Notes under the pieces: generated by a model
The model's database searches: none
What the model saw: the letters and a program-made list of their open reading frames with translations, nothing else
Told to the model about the DNA's origin: nothing
Source: Akebia trifoliata
Lineage: Eukaryota > Streptophyta > Magnoliopsida > Ranunculales > Lardizabalaceae
Reading direction: 5' to 3'
Length of the DNA: 64,000 bases
NCBI GenBank assembly: GCA_017979445.1
Contig: CM030708.1
Location: forward strand, 33,422,721 to 33,486,720
Shown here: positions 12,001-21,900 of the stretch, piece after piece
Position numbering within the stretch: position 1 is the stretch's first letter
Layout of the letters: each line of letters begins with the position of its first letter
Position numbers and translations under genes: made by a program

Positions 12001-13821
12001 CTTCATCCTATTAGCCAATCCATAATCCAGAACATTCCAATTACCATGTATTGCAAAAAAATTAACAATTAACATAATCACAAGCTTTCTCCAACTCCAC
12101 CTTACTTAACCCTCAACTTCTCCAAGCCTTGCCATCTTTCCAACACATCCGTTCGCAATCAACACTCCATCTAAGACTTGCCACCCCCTAACAAAGGCAC
12201 TTTGGAATAAGGATAATTGGATGAACTCCTTCACTCTATTAGCCAAACAATAATCACGAACATTTTCCTCTTGCGAATTCCCTTATCACGTTAATGAAAT
12301 CACCTTTTATGGAAAATGGAGAAACCAACTAGCCGTGGAGCCTATATTCTTACTCTATTTCATCAATAACCCTTCCATCACTTTTCCTTGGTAATGAAGC
12401 CGAGTGGGATGATGATGATTGCACTTGTCTAATTAGATTTTAAATAGTTTGAGCAACCAACTATTCGACCAACATTGGAAGAAGACAACTAAAGTCATGC
12501 TCTCTCTACCATCTACTTTGTAGATGAGGTCGGTAGTAAAAAGGTTTACACACCTCAATATTTGGACCAATGGAAAGCTCCCTCTGTCTTCAAGAAACTT
12601 TTACATGGCTCAAGATCCGGAGTCTGACTTTAACTGAGTTTGAGGCATTTACAAAAACTTTTGCCGCCGAATATCTACAAAACATTCTACCATGTGATTG
12701 TGGTCTTATTATCACATCCAGTCACAAAAATTGGCGAAATTTCCGAAAATTCGAAAAGGCTTTTCTAATAAAGGACCAACCAATTAAATCAGAGAACCGA
12801 CAAATTAATTGGTGATTTGCTGATTAATCATTCCCACTCCTTCAACTTCAAAATTATATCTTCTTCAACCTTGAAATCCCAAGAAAAAGATTGGGATTTT
12901 AGGAAGCTGAAGTGGATCAGTTTTTGGGAAGAAATCCAAAAACTTCAAAACTTTCCCGAATTAAACCCCACTGAATAATTGTCAAATCCAAACTTGGTCC
13001 CTATGATCCCATCTCCAACTTGCCCATTCTCTCTCTTTTTTTGTGGTAAGTTTAAATTTCATTAATAAAGGAAGAACATAGTGCAATTAAGAGGAGGACC
13101 AAAGATCTAACCCTCTTAAGTTTCGTCTAAAATCACAGACTCCCACCTAAAAATGGAAACTTCATAACCCATCTAAATTCTCCAGACAGTTTGCACCAGA
13201 CACACTATAGACCCATAATCCTGCTGTGAAGGAGAAATTTGACTGATTTAGGAACCACCCAATCAATATGCATATAAGATTTGATAAAATTTGACCTAGA
13301 TTGCCCATTCTATGACATAAAAAAAACAAAAAACAAAACTTGCAATGGAAGTCTACTTACAACAACCACTTGAATCTACCAAACACAGAGTTCAATCAAG
13401 TTACAAGCACTGAACGTTGGTTATACCTGTAAGTAATGAGAGTCGGCAACAAACACTCTTTGATAAGTATTTCAAGATCCTGACGAGGATTGAAATTCTC
13501 TAAATAATCCACTCTGATTTCAACAAGGTCAGCACCACTTGCATTCGCCTTATTCATCCCAATCAACATCTGATCCACAGATTTCCCCATTAATGGAGCA
13601 CAAATCAGAGTCGAATTCTTCCTCATTTCTCCACTACTCGTTGGAATAAGATCCGAAGAAGCCAACTAAAAAATTCACAAAAAAAAAAAAAAAGAACAAT
13701 TGAATGTCAGAGCTGATTTGACGAGGTTCCTCGAACAGATTTGCAGAGAACCAAAACTAACAAAATAAAAACCCTAGAAATTGAGGGAGTACGGAGTTAC
13801 CGAAAGACTTCTGGATTTCAT
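3040..13821 (-). CDS. DQD/SDH: Bifunctional 3-dehydroquinate dehydratase/shikimate dehydrogenase, copy A (11 exons, 533 aa)
   Basis: Converts 3-dehydroquinate to 3-dehydroshikimate and then to shikimate; the family is usually plastidial, though no transit peptide is obvious here. Exons, high to low: 13821-13801, 13665-13427, 10818-10713, 7709-7491, 5987-5641, 5267-5204, 5048-4940, 4853-4710, 3660-3512, 3349-3187, 3080-3040; all phases agree. The N-terminal dehydratase keeps His146 (VSSHNY) and Schiff-base Lys173 (DIVKIATT). The SDH half has VGHSKGP (Ser268, Gly270), CTIPHKE (Thr313, Lys317), GAVN (Asn338), GYNTD (Asp355), Rossmann GAGGAG and the NADP-type ANRTY loop. Gly270 replaces the second Ser of the usual SKS motif. 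The first coding exon is only seven codons; the next exon opens with TTG after a TTTTAG acceptor and has no ATG of its own. Introns 2 and 3 are swollen by LINE remnants. A paralogue lies about 5 kb upstream on the same strand. Confidence 0.94.
3929..3977. repeat. Tandem palindromic 20-bp repeat in intron of copy A
   Basis: The unit ATGTATCTTAAGGATACATC is repeated twice in full and once in part. Each unit is itself a near-perfect palindrome (ATGTATCCTTAAGATACAT type). The following text, with a CCGTTGGATTT phrase, recurs in altered form at about 17.4 kb and 36.65 kb, so it is probably the end of a dispersed element. Confidence 0.7.
4258..4510. mobile_element. Degenerate member of the foldback (core-hairpin) family in intron 8 of copy A
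   Basis: Contains TATGGGTTAGAAGTTTTGGA, then GTGAGAATGATCTCTATGG and the opposing GGAGATCATCCTCTCA, followed by CCATTCTGAAACTTCTAAC. This is the hairpin module seen repeatedly at 40.6-44.7 kb. The second module is lost, but the spacer (CATCAAAAGT..GTTTACAAGT) is recognisable. Outer terminal repeats are not clear. Confidence 0.65.
6189..6236. repeat. Poly-C tract with (CA)n
   Basis: A run of about 22 C residues is followed by (AC)n and a further C run, in intron 4 of copy A. Length is likely to vary between alleles and reads. Confidence 0.9.
6708..6760 (+). mobile_element. RTE-type LINE 3' tail remnant
   Basis: The phrase GCTGACCCCAAATCATTGGG, then ATAAGGCTTTGTTGTT with a GTT-rich run, is the characteristic 3' end of plant RTE-clade LINEs. 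Related tails occur at about 19541 and 22000. No coding part is recognisable beside this one. Confidence 0.6.
8621..10665 (-). mobile_element. 5'-truncated L1-type LINE (reverse transcriptase C-terminal part to 3' tail), degenerate
   Basis: Lies in intron 3 of copy A, in the same orientation as the gene. The minus strand, read from 10660, gives reverse transcriptase text: a YDHVSWDVLEYMLRRMG block, LQFADDTLVFLD (the FADD catalytic box) at about 10330, SSYLGLPFGA, then GGLGIRGLRLTNKALLGKWL at about 9800 and the zf-RVT region towards 8900. Stops and frameshifts interrupt it. The 3' end is marked by an A run (seen as TTTTTTTT at 8622-8631 on plus). The 5' half is missing. I found no convincing target-site duplication. 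Confidence 0.88.
11815..12330 (-). mobile_element. Degenerate LINE reverse transcriptase segment, duplicated in tandem
   Basis: Lies in intron 2 of copy A. Twice on the minus strand, at about 12240-12060 and 12010-11815, the translation goes from LANR(V/M)KE through a QILDA-like stretch to (V)LEKA(Y/C).DVN, the N-terminal part of an L1-type reverse transcriptase. The two copies are about 225 bp apart, differ substantially, and contain stops. The flanks from about 10900 to 11800 look like the same kind of degraded sequence, but I could not identify a domain in them. Confidence 0.65.
13031..13300 (-). mobile_element. Short LINE 3'-end insertion with 11-bp target-site duplication
   Basis: TTGCCCATTCT occurs at 13020-13030 and again at 13301-13311, flanking a 270 bp insert. 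The insert starts on plus with a T-rich run (poly-A tail of a minus-strand element) and TTTCATTAATAAAGG, similar to the 3' end of the LINE fragment ending near 50560. It sits in intron 2 of copy A. Confidence 0.7.
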
Positions 13822-13899
13822 TGTAGACGGCGCGTAGAAGAGAAAACTGAATGAGATACAGAGTACAGAGAGGTTGGTGACGACTGCTAAGATGGGAAA

Positions 13900-13907
13900 T
13901 ATTTATA
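13900..13907 (-). promoter_or_regulatory. Putative TATA box of DQD/SDH copy A
   Basis: The minus strand reads TATAAATA about 80 bp upstream of the ATG at 13821, a normal spacing for a short 5' UTR. It is the only good TATA motif close to this start. Confidence 0.6.
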
Positions 13908-14920
13908 TTTGTAGGTGGGGTCGTGGTGAAGGGCTAGTTGGCAAATTAGTCGGGTTATGGCGATTTGGCAACTGGTCGCTTTCCCTTGACCGATTAGTTG
14001 TCTTCCGTTATGGCGATCAATCTATTTAATCGCGTTTTTTCGATGTAGGTGAGAAGTGGGTGACAGAGGGAGAGCCACGACTAACGATCGAGCCGAGATT
14101 TTGCTCGGCTGATCGGATTGAGGTCCATTCGACCGAACCGATTTCTATATATTAACCAGACTTGTCTGGTAACTTTTGAATTGAAGAGTCGTGATAGCAT
14201 GGCTCGGCAGGTAGGATACTCAAATGACTCCATGATGTGACACTTTGGATATGATAGATTTGTAAGTCTCGAGATACATAATTGCACTTTTCTATTTAAA
14301 AAATATATATCCCGAGACGTATAGATCTTCGATTCTCAAATTTGTCCACGTCATGAAGTCATTGAGTATGCCACCTAACCAATCATATTATTAGAACTCT
14401 AAATTGAATATCAAGAATCAATATGGATATAAAAGCCAAAAGTACTTAGAACATAAGTACTCCTAGAAGTAATTTTTGAAGTACCATTTGAAGTAAATAA
14501 ATAATTATTGTATGTTTGGATGCAAGTTTTGAAAAGTACTGTCAAAAGTACTTTTGATAGAGTTTTGTGTTTGGAAACTATTATGAATTTTGTTGAAATG
14601 ATCAGAATACCCTTATAAGTATCAATTACTATTTTTAACAGTATAACTCAACAAATTATGTTCCAAAAGAAATAAAAGTAACTGTTATTTTTATCCATAA
14701 AAACTTACATAAACACCCAACAATTATAAACAAATGAAAGATATTGTGAGCAAATATATATAACAACTAAAAATATGAATAAACTTTCGCCACATCAATG
14801 GATAATAAAATTTATATGTAATTGTTTACATCAATCTTGCAAGAAGAAAATTTTAATCATGGTTGGAACCCTCATAGATAAATCATTGAATGAACACTTG
14901 GGAGAACTAGAAATCCAAAT
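13908..14920. other. Upstream region of copy A; no gene seen
   Basis: The 150 bp next to the TATA box is relatively GC-rich. From about 14440 the sequence becomes repeat-like, with AAGTACTT-containing phrases (TGAAGTACC, AAAAGTACTGTCAAAAGTAC) that recur in reverse sense near 15570-15640. This suggests that 14440-15660 is one old inverted-repeat element containing the tandem array at 14930-15370. Confidence 0.4.
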
Positions 14921-14925
14921 TCAAA

Positions 14926-15370
14926 TGCCATACTAAAAGACTACCATCACATCAATGGACAGTAATATGATACTATTCAATTGCATTTTTAAGGGTATAC
15001 TTATAATTTTTAAAATTTATGAAGGGCATACTTGTCCCAAATACTACACCAAAAGGCTATCAATACATCAATGAACTATATAATATTATTGCAATTGCAT
15101 TTTTGAGGATATGCTTATAATTTTCAAAATTTATGAGAGGCATACTTGTCCCAAATGCTACACTAAAAAGTTATCATCACATCAATGGATAGTAGTATAA
15201 TATTATTCCAATTACTTTTTTTAGGGTAATTTTCAAAATTTATGAGGAGCATACTTGTCCCAAATGCTACACCAAAAGATTGCTACCACATCAATGAATA
15301 GTAGTATAATATTATTCCAATTACTTTTTTTAGGGTAATTTTCAAAATTTATGAGGGGCATACTTTTTCC
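14926..15370. repeat. Tandem repeat, about four units of ~100-125 bp
   Basis: Each unit has TACxxxAAAAGxxTATCATCACATCAATGGA-like text, then TAATATTATTCCAATT, AATTTATGAGGGGCATACTT and GTCCCAAAT. The last two units (about 15157-15370) are the most alike and shorter; the first is the most divergent. Confidence 0.75.
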
Positions 15371-15955
15371 AATCCAGTCATTTTGATAGTGTTTTGTGAC
15401 TTCACGTAAGAGTAGTTTAGAGAAGTAGCATCATCGGTAGTTCTCTCCAAGAGTTATTTATCTAAACACCCTTAAAGTGCTTTTGACTCCCCGTAAGAGT
15501 CAGAAGAACTTAAAAAAGTCAATCCACACAGGCCCTTTTTTTTTTTTCTAATCTTAGGTAGAGTAATTTTGTGAAGTACTCAACCATCCAAATACATATA
15601 TATTACTTCTAACTCCTCGCAAAAGTAAAAAATACTTGAAAAAGTCAATCCAAACAAGCCCTTATTAATTTCAAAATAATGTTTTTTTTTTTTGTAGTTG
15701 TCCACTTTCAAAATATTGGATCAAGCCCAAAAGAAGAAGAAATTGAATTTTCTTTCTAAATTTGAATTTTTCTATAAAATCTAGAGGGTTTTGGTGGATT
15801 ACCAATCTGGTTATCCATTTGAGCTCAACAACTCTTGGTAGGAGTTAAAATCTTACTAAGTTAATAAGAAAAGTGTTTTTCAATTTAAAAAGATATAGAG
15901 ACCGATATAATTTGTTTGTTTATTTATTTATTTTTATTTTTTTGAGGGGGAGCAA

Positions 15956-16716
15956 GGAATAAACCTCTCATCATGTATAGTTTAGTGAGATAAATATTCT
16001 ATCAAATTGTAATTTTGTGGGATTTACTTTATTTTCTTAATTCTTCAGTCCCTCTAAATTTATTATTTTTTGTAATTAGAACCTTTAACGTTAATTTTTT
16101 TTAATAATATCTCTTTAATTTTTTTTCACTTCTAATTCTTTAACTCGAAAGAGGATGTCCATGCCTGAATTCTAATGTTTAAAAACAACAACACACGTCA
16201 ACATCATTAAAATTCAAAGTGGGGATTATACCGAATAGGTGCCAACATTAACAATCATGGGTAGGAATCGTGACCCACTACTTGATTGGCCATATTCCAT
16301 TGTTTGGTGTACGATCGAGACCTCGCTCCATAACGATCGGGAATAAACCTTTCATCAGGTATAGTTTGGTGAGATAAATCTTCTATCAAATTATAATTTT
16401 GTGGGATTTATTTTATTTTCTTAATTCTTCACTCCCTCTAATTTTATTATTTTTCATCTTTTATCATTTTTAACGTCAATTTTTTTTAATAATATCTCTC
16501 CAATTTTTTGTTCACTTCTAATTCATTAACTCGAAAGAAGATGCCCGTACCTGAACTCTGATGTTTAAAAACAACGACACAAGTCAACGTCATTAAATTC
16601 AAAGTGGGGATTACACCTAATAGGTGCCAACATTGACAATCATGGGTAGGAATCGTGACCGACTACTCGATGGTCCATATTCCATTGTTTGGTGTACGAT
16701 CGAGACCTCCCTCCAT
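15956..16716. repeat. Tandem duplication of a ~385-bp segment
   Basis: GAATAAACCTCTCATCATGT at 15957 recurs as GAATAAACCTTTCATCAGGT at 16342, and the two copies stay parallel to CGATCGAGACCTC(G/C)CTCCAT near 16315 and 16700. Differences are scattered substitutions and small indels. No coding content recognised. Confidence 0.8.
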
Positions 16717-17103
16717 TACTCTCACCAACCTTTTTGCTGATGTTTTTATTACGAATTTCGTGGTAGGGAAAGATGCCTTTGTTTTGAGATGAGATGGAGA
16801 GAGTTAGTTATGGTGCACCTCATCAAAATTCGATGCAAATGAATAATAGTCGTCGATCAATAATTATTCAACTATTGGTGGTGATCAGTTTATGTTTGGG
16901 AGAAAGGTAGGTGACGCCACTGATGGATAATAGATGGGTCAGACTCCAGAGACAACGAGACACAATGAGGTGAGCAGAATCTATCTAATCTATCTAACTA
17001 GGAAACGTTGGTACGATAAGATGGGTCCCAAAAGATAAAAGAGTAAAAAATGTTACAAAGTTCAAGTATTAGGATGAGTCGACACGTTAAGAATGATACA
17101 TGG

Positions 17104-17289
17104 GTTGCCTAAGTGGTAAGGGCGAGCACGTGAAGTGTGGGTTAGGCGCACGTCACGGGTTCGATTCCCCTCTTGGATTTTTCTCATGATTTAAGTGAGG
17201 GACTATGGCAGTGGGTTGTCCTCCCCGAGATTAGTTGTGACGCGTGCAAACTGGCCCGAATACTCGGTTAGTAAAAAAAAAAAAAAAAA
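17104..17289 (+). mobile_element. tRNA-derived SINE with 12-bp target-site duplication
   Basis: The body starts with a tRNA-like region: box A text TTGCCTAAGTGGTAAGGGCG near 17104 and box B GGTTCGATTCCCC at 17158-17170. It runs through a tRNA-unrelated part (TGGGTTGTCCTCCCCGAGAT) and ends in about 18 A residues. AATGATACATGG flanks it at 17092-17103 and 17290-17301. The good duplication and clean tail suggest a fairly recent insertion. Confidence 0.88.
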
Positions 17290-17844
17290 AATGATACATG
17301 GAAAAAACACATCATCCCAACCCTTTAAATACAAAATCCAACTAATAAGATTTATCCTCAAGATAAGTATCTTCAATATGTGTGTTATGGAGATACATAT
17401 AAATCTTGGCCGTCGGACATTTTATTTACATCGGTCAGGATCATGTGTTTTCTCATGAGTCAATGGATTCCAACTTAAAAGCTAAAATGATTAATTAAGG
17501 TAATTAAATATATAGTTGGATTGGGATCGGTTGACTCATGAAGAATTCCAATTACGAAATCTATAGTAGAAATTTATGTTTGGAACACATGAATACATTC
17601 ATATGTGTATTTTAACTTAACAATTGGATTTCATATTATAATGTTTGGGATTTATTTTTGTTTATAAGTATAATAATAATAAAAATCTAGTCATCAATAA
17701 TAAAAAATGTTTTGATCGTTATATAATAATATTTTTTTTAAATCTCAATGGTATTTTGTGAAAAAAAATTATTGAACATCTTCACTTTTTGTACTAAATA
17801 ATAAATGAATTTTAAGGATATTTTAGAAAAGAAAAATGTTGAAC

Positions 17845-17988
17845 CGACTTCCTTTGACACTGTGCTCAACATTGCACTAGCGTGACATTGTGTAGAGAAG
17901 CATAAATTTTTTTAATTTGTATATCGATGAAAAAGATCTATGCTTCTCTGCACACTGCCGCATTAGAATGCAGTGTCCAAGGAAGTCT
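17845..17988. mobile_element. Small inverted-repeat element (MITE)
   Basis: The left arm GACTTCCTTTGACACTGTG is matched in reverse by CAGTGTCCAAGGAAGTC, and the inner TGTGTAGAGAAGCATA is matched by TATGCTTCTCTGCACA. The whole ~144 bp could fold into one hairpin. Superfamily unknown. Confidence 0.65.
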
Positions 17989-18045
17989 GTTTAGAATGAC
18001 TCTCTAAAAAACTAAAATTAAAGTTGTCAAATATACCAACATACA

Positions 18046-18307
18046 CAGGTGGAGCCAGGATTTTCTTGTAGTAGGGACAAAGTATAATTAATGGTACAAT
18101 TGAAGAGCTTGAAGATGAATGGTTTTGGGAAGAAATTCAGAGATCTTTGGTTAGAAGTTGAAAAAAATAATATTTAAGTCATTTACAATTAGTCTATGAG
18201 AAGGCCCAAGTCAGGAGGCAAATTGAAAAGGGGAAGGGCAAAAATTGAAGGGAGGCAAAGGAGTGGGAGCAATTGCCCCCACAACCTCCTTACTAGCTCC
18301 ACCCCTG
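18046..18307. mobile_element. hAT-type MITE with 8-9 bp target-site duplication
   Basis: The terminal repeats CAGGTGGAGCCAG and (in reverse) CAGGGGTGGAGCTAG bound a 262 bp element flanked by CCAACATAC at 18036-18044 and 18308-18316. The 8-9 bp duplication and CAGGGG-type ends fit hAT. It belongs to the same family as the element at 25126-25391. Confidence 0.8.
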
Positions 18308-18859
18308 CCAACATACTAGAGGTTTCGGCTCTCGGGGACTAGGTGAAGTACTGAAGGGGGAACATGAAGATGAGAAAAGGGATTATTTGAATCTTCAAAT
18401 AATATCACATGTGGCATTAATCAATTATGAAAATGGATTGTCCATAATGGTTCAAACTTGTAAACTATTTTTTATAAGGTTAGAAATATCAGAACGTCCC
18501 AACCAATCGGCTTCGAAGATGATGATAATGATTCAAAGGCATTGTTAAAATTCAACAGATCCTAACGCTCATTGTCGCTACATCGATAACTAGACTTTTA
18601 GCACCTTTTTTGTCGCACCCATTAAGAACTCCATTAGACTCCAAGCTACAACTTTGTTTTATTTTTTGATGGAGTGGTACAACCAAACGACAATGTCTCA
18701 TGATAAAAATAAAAAGCACACACGTCATAGCCAATCCATTAGGTGTCAACAGATTTGGATTCGGAAAGTGTACAATATTTGGGTAGGGCTGAGCCATATC
18801 CGATGCCGATCCCATTCATTTAAATCAACTTGATAAAAATGAAATCTATAAATTACAAT

Positions 18860-18865
18860 TTTATT
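18860..18865 (-). promoter_or_regulatory. Putative polyadenylation signal of copy B
   Basis: AATAAA on the minus strand, about 130 nt after the stop at 18995. The surroundings are AT-rich, so the match could be chance. Confidence 0.4.
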
Positions 18866-18994
18866 CCAATTTTGGAATTTGGTATCATTGAATAATATTA
18901 TAATTCCAATTTTGGAATTCAGTATCCTTGAATAAAATCAATAAAAAATAAGATAATGAGTTGATCACACAACAATCATTCTCAACGCAGTACG

Positions 18995-21900
18995 TCAGAA
19001 TTTTGCTAAAACAATCTCGCGCATGAAGTCTTCCGGTGCTGCAGACACATGAGGAAACACATGTTAGTCGTGGACGCAACCACTTCAGTGGAACTGTGTG
19101 TGTGTGTGTGTGTGTGAATATATTATTAGATAAGATGGATTGATACACCCTCCTTAATCCGATCTAAACATGTTGAGTATATATTTTCTTCCACTCTCGG
19201 CCCTCGGGGGGTGTCATAACCCCAGTTAAGCCACGTGGCCCTCATATTCATAGTTCTCCTCCTATCCAACAGATAAGTCTTTGGAGTAGTTGGTTGGCTA
19301 ACATGGTATCAGAGTGCTAGGTTTGTATAGGTCATGGATTCGATTCATTCCACTCTTATGGGTGACGGTGAATGTTGAGTGTATATTTTCCTCAACTCTC
19401 AGGTGTATCATAGTTAAGCCCCATTATACCACTAAGTGAAAAAAGGGGTAAATTCGACACCAAGGTCCTTTGAATCTGCTTTGATTTAGCCAAATTTGCC
19501 GGACCTTGGTGTCAAATTTAACACTTTTTTCACATAGTTTTTCGACCCCAAATCTTTGGGATAAGGCTTCAATGATGATGATGACAATGAGGTATGAAAT
19601 GGATAGAGTCGAAGAAACAAGTGTACCTTCTCTGCCAGTAAATAGATTGAACTGTTCCATTGCCTGTCGGAGGAACATTTCGACACCACTCACAACAATG
19701 GCTCCAGCGGCCTCGGCTTCTTTCAAAAGTCTTGTTTTTCTTGGTGTGTAAACAGAATCAAAGACAAGTTGGTAAATTTCCAAGGTTTCCTACACAATCA
19801 AATAAGCAAAGTTTTTAGTACTCGAAACACTATGAGTTGTTTTAATTGAGATGAAAGAGAGAGTGTAGGATCAAACCGCAGCCACGGGGATTCGATCTGT
19901 ATTTGGATGCATTCCTAAAGGAGTAGCATTTGCAAGGATCGCTCCTGTTTCAGGACGGAAGTTTACCAAATCTTCAAATCGTTGAGCTTCCCCTGAAACT
20001 GAGTGTGCCAGAGACTTTGCTCTCTCTTTTTGGATAGGAAAAAAATAAAAAAGATGGTTAGAAAAATATAAACAGAACTTGTATGAAAAATATAAGAAAA
20101 ACCCAATTCATGATCATTATAGAGAGTAGAATTTTAGTATTTTACCATAATCTATGTCGAAAATGACGACTCGGGCTCCTCTGCTTTTGGCACCAAAAGC
20201 GAGTGCTCTACCAGCACCTCCAGCTCCAACTAGCACGAATGTTTTCCCATTGAGAGGAGATACGAGTGATGATTCCTCATCGATGCATTTGTTTGCTGTA
20301 AATTCAGTTCTAACAAATGTTAAAACAGTCGAACTTTGTCCACATTTTGGAATCATTAATTACTGAAGTTGATTTCAAAGAATCATCATTAATTCATTAT
20401 AAAGGTATTAGATTATGATTAAAAAACACTAGAGAATTAGTAGAATTAGTGATGTTTTTCATCATTTTCAAGAAATTCAGTACTCGCAGTTTTAACAAAC
20501 CTAAGGATCAGTTTACATTCAAGGGTCAACTAGAGAAAATTGAAGGGTATTTTCTCTTCTTCTGTTTTTCAAAACCTGAGAGAATTGGAGAAATTGTTGA
20601 GTAAATCATCAAACCTCTTAATGCATCCTCAATGGCGGTGATAGAAGCCTCACAATCTGTATTATAGCCGATCAGCTTCCCATCACTAGCTCTCCTTACA
20701 ATGGTATTTACAGCTCCTATGGCCTGATGAAGCAGGAAAATCAGAAACTAATATATAATATTACTATATGATCCACAATAAAAATCATTCATGATGATCA
20801 AAATGAAGGTTTGAAATGTTTTATTTGTGAAACATTATGTAACCGTAAGCTTGAATGTAGCATTGAGACTCATAAACATAAACAACTAAGTGTCACGGAC
20901 CTTGGCAAATGGATGGACTTCATCGCAGTACCCAATGACATCTTCCTTGTAAGGAATTCCAACACTACAGAACAGATCACATAAACAAAGAGAAGAAGAA
21001 AAATTATACTTCAGGATGAGATTGATCATAAATATAGAGAGCTTTTATTGCCACACCAACTTTTACTAATGCCACTTCTAGATGTGTGCAAGACCCAACC
21101 ATCCATATCATGTAACGACACAAGAAGTTCAGGTTCTTGCTATTGACACATGTATTAGTGTCAAACACAATGCAAATAGCAACATGTAATGCAGTCTCAC
21201 CTAAACTCAAGCTCAGTCCCCCTCCCCCACACCCTAAAATAGTCATTTTTTTTAAAAAAATCAAGCAAATATGGTGAAAGGATCCCCATATGTGAATAAA
21301 AAATCCGGTAACCTCAAGAAAAGAGTTACCATATTTCCAAGCGAAAAGATCCTCAAAGACAAGTAGGTACTAACCTGAAACCCACAAAGTCCGAGCATGG
21401 ATAAACCCTAAAGAACTCCTTGAGATCATCGACGAGCATTGGAACATAAATTCCGTTGTAACCAACATGTCTAAAGGTAGGATTATGTAGAAGAGGGCCT
21501 TTACTGTGGCCTACTGGCTTTGAGATGAGCCCGAAAACTTTTGTTTCTGCATCTAAATACTCAGGCCTATAAGCTTGTTTAAGACTGTCCAAGGTAGGAA
21601 GACCGGGTATCGAATTGCTTCCCAATGATCCATAAACCAAGAAACCCCCAAACTTTGGACATAGTATTTGGCTTATAAGGCCTCGATCTCCTACGGAATA
21701 TGCAATTAATGGTACCTGCAGGGATGACATATTAAGAAAACCAATGCATCCCAATTAAACTAGAAAGGAAAATGTTAGAGACATTCTATTACAACGCCAA
21801 CTTTTTATAACGCCGCCCCAATTCATATGTAAATCACCAAAAATTTGCATGCATCTTGGGGTGGCGCTAGAAAAAGTTGGTGTCACAATAGAAGCTCTCA

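Noticed and set aside
13665..13667. Start of DQD/SDH copy A at 13665
   Set aside because: The codon there is TTG, preceded directly by a TTTTAG acceptor; an upstream ATG exon joins it in frame.
17104..17175. A functional tRNA gene
   Set aside because: Box A and box B are present, but the cloverleaf is not complete, and the region continues into a SINE body with an A tail and target duplications.
21037..21090. Third member of the GAGAGC...TATTG MITE family
   Set aside because: Only a left-end-like phrase (GAGAGCTTTTATTGCCACAC) is present; no matching right arm was found within 300 bp.
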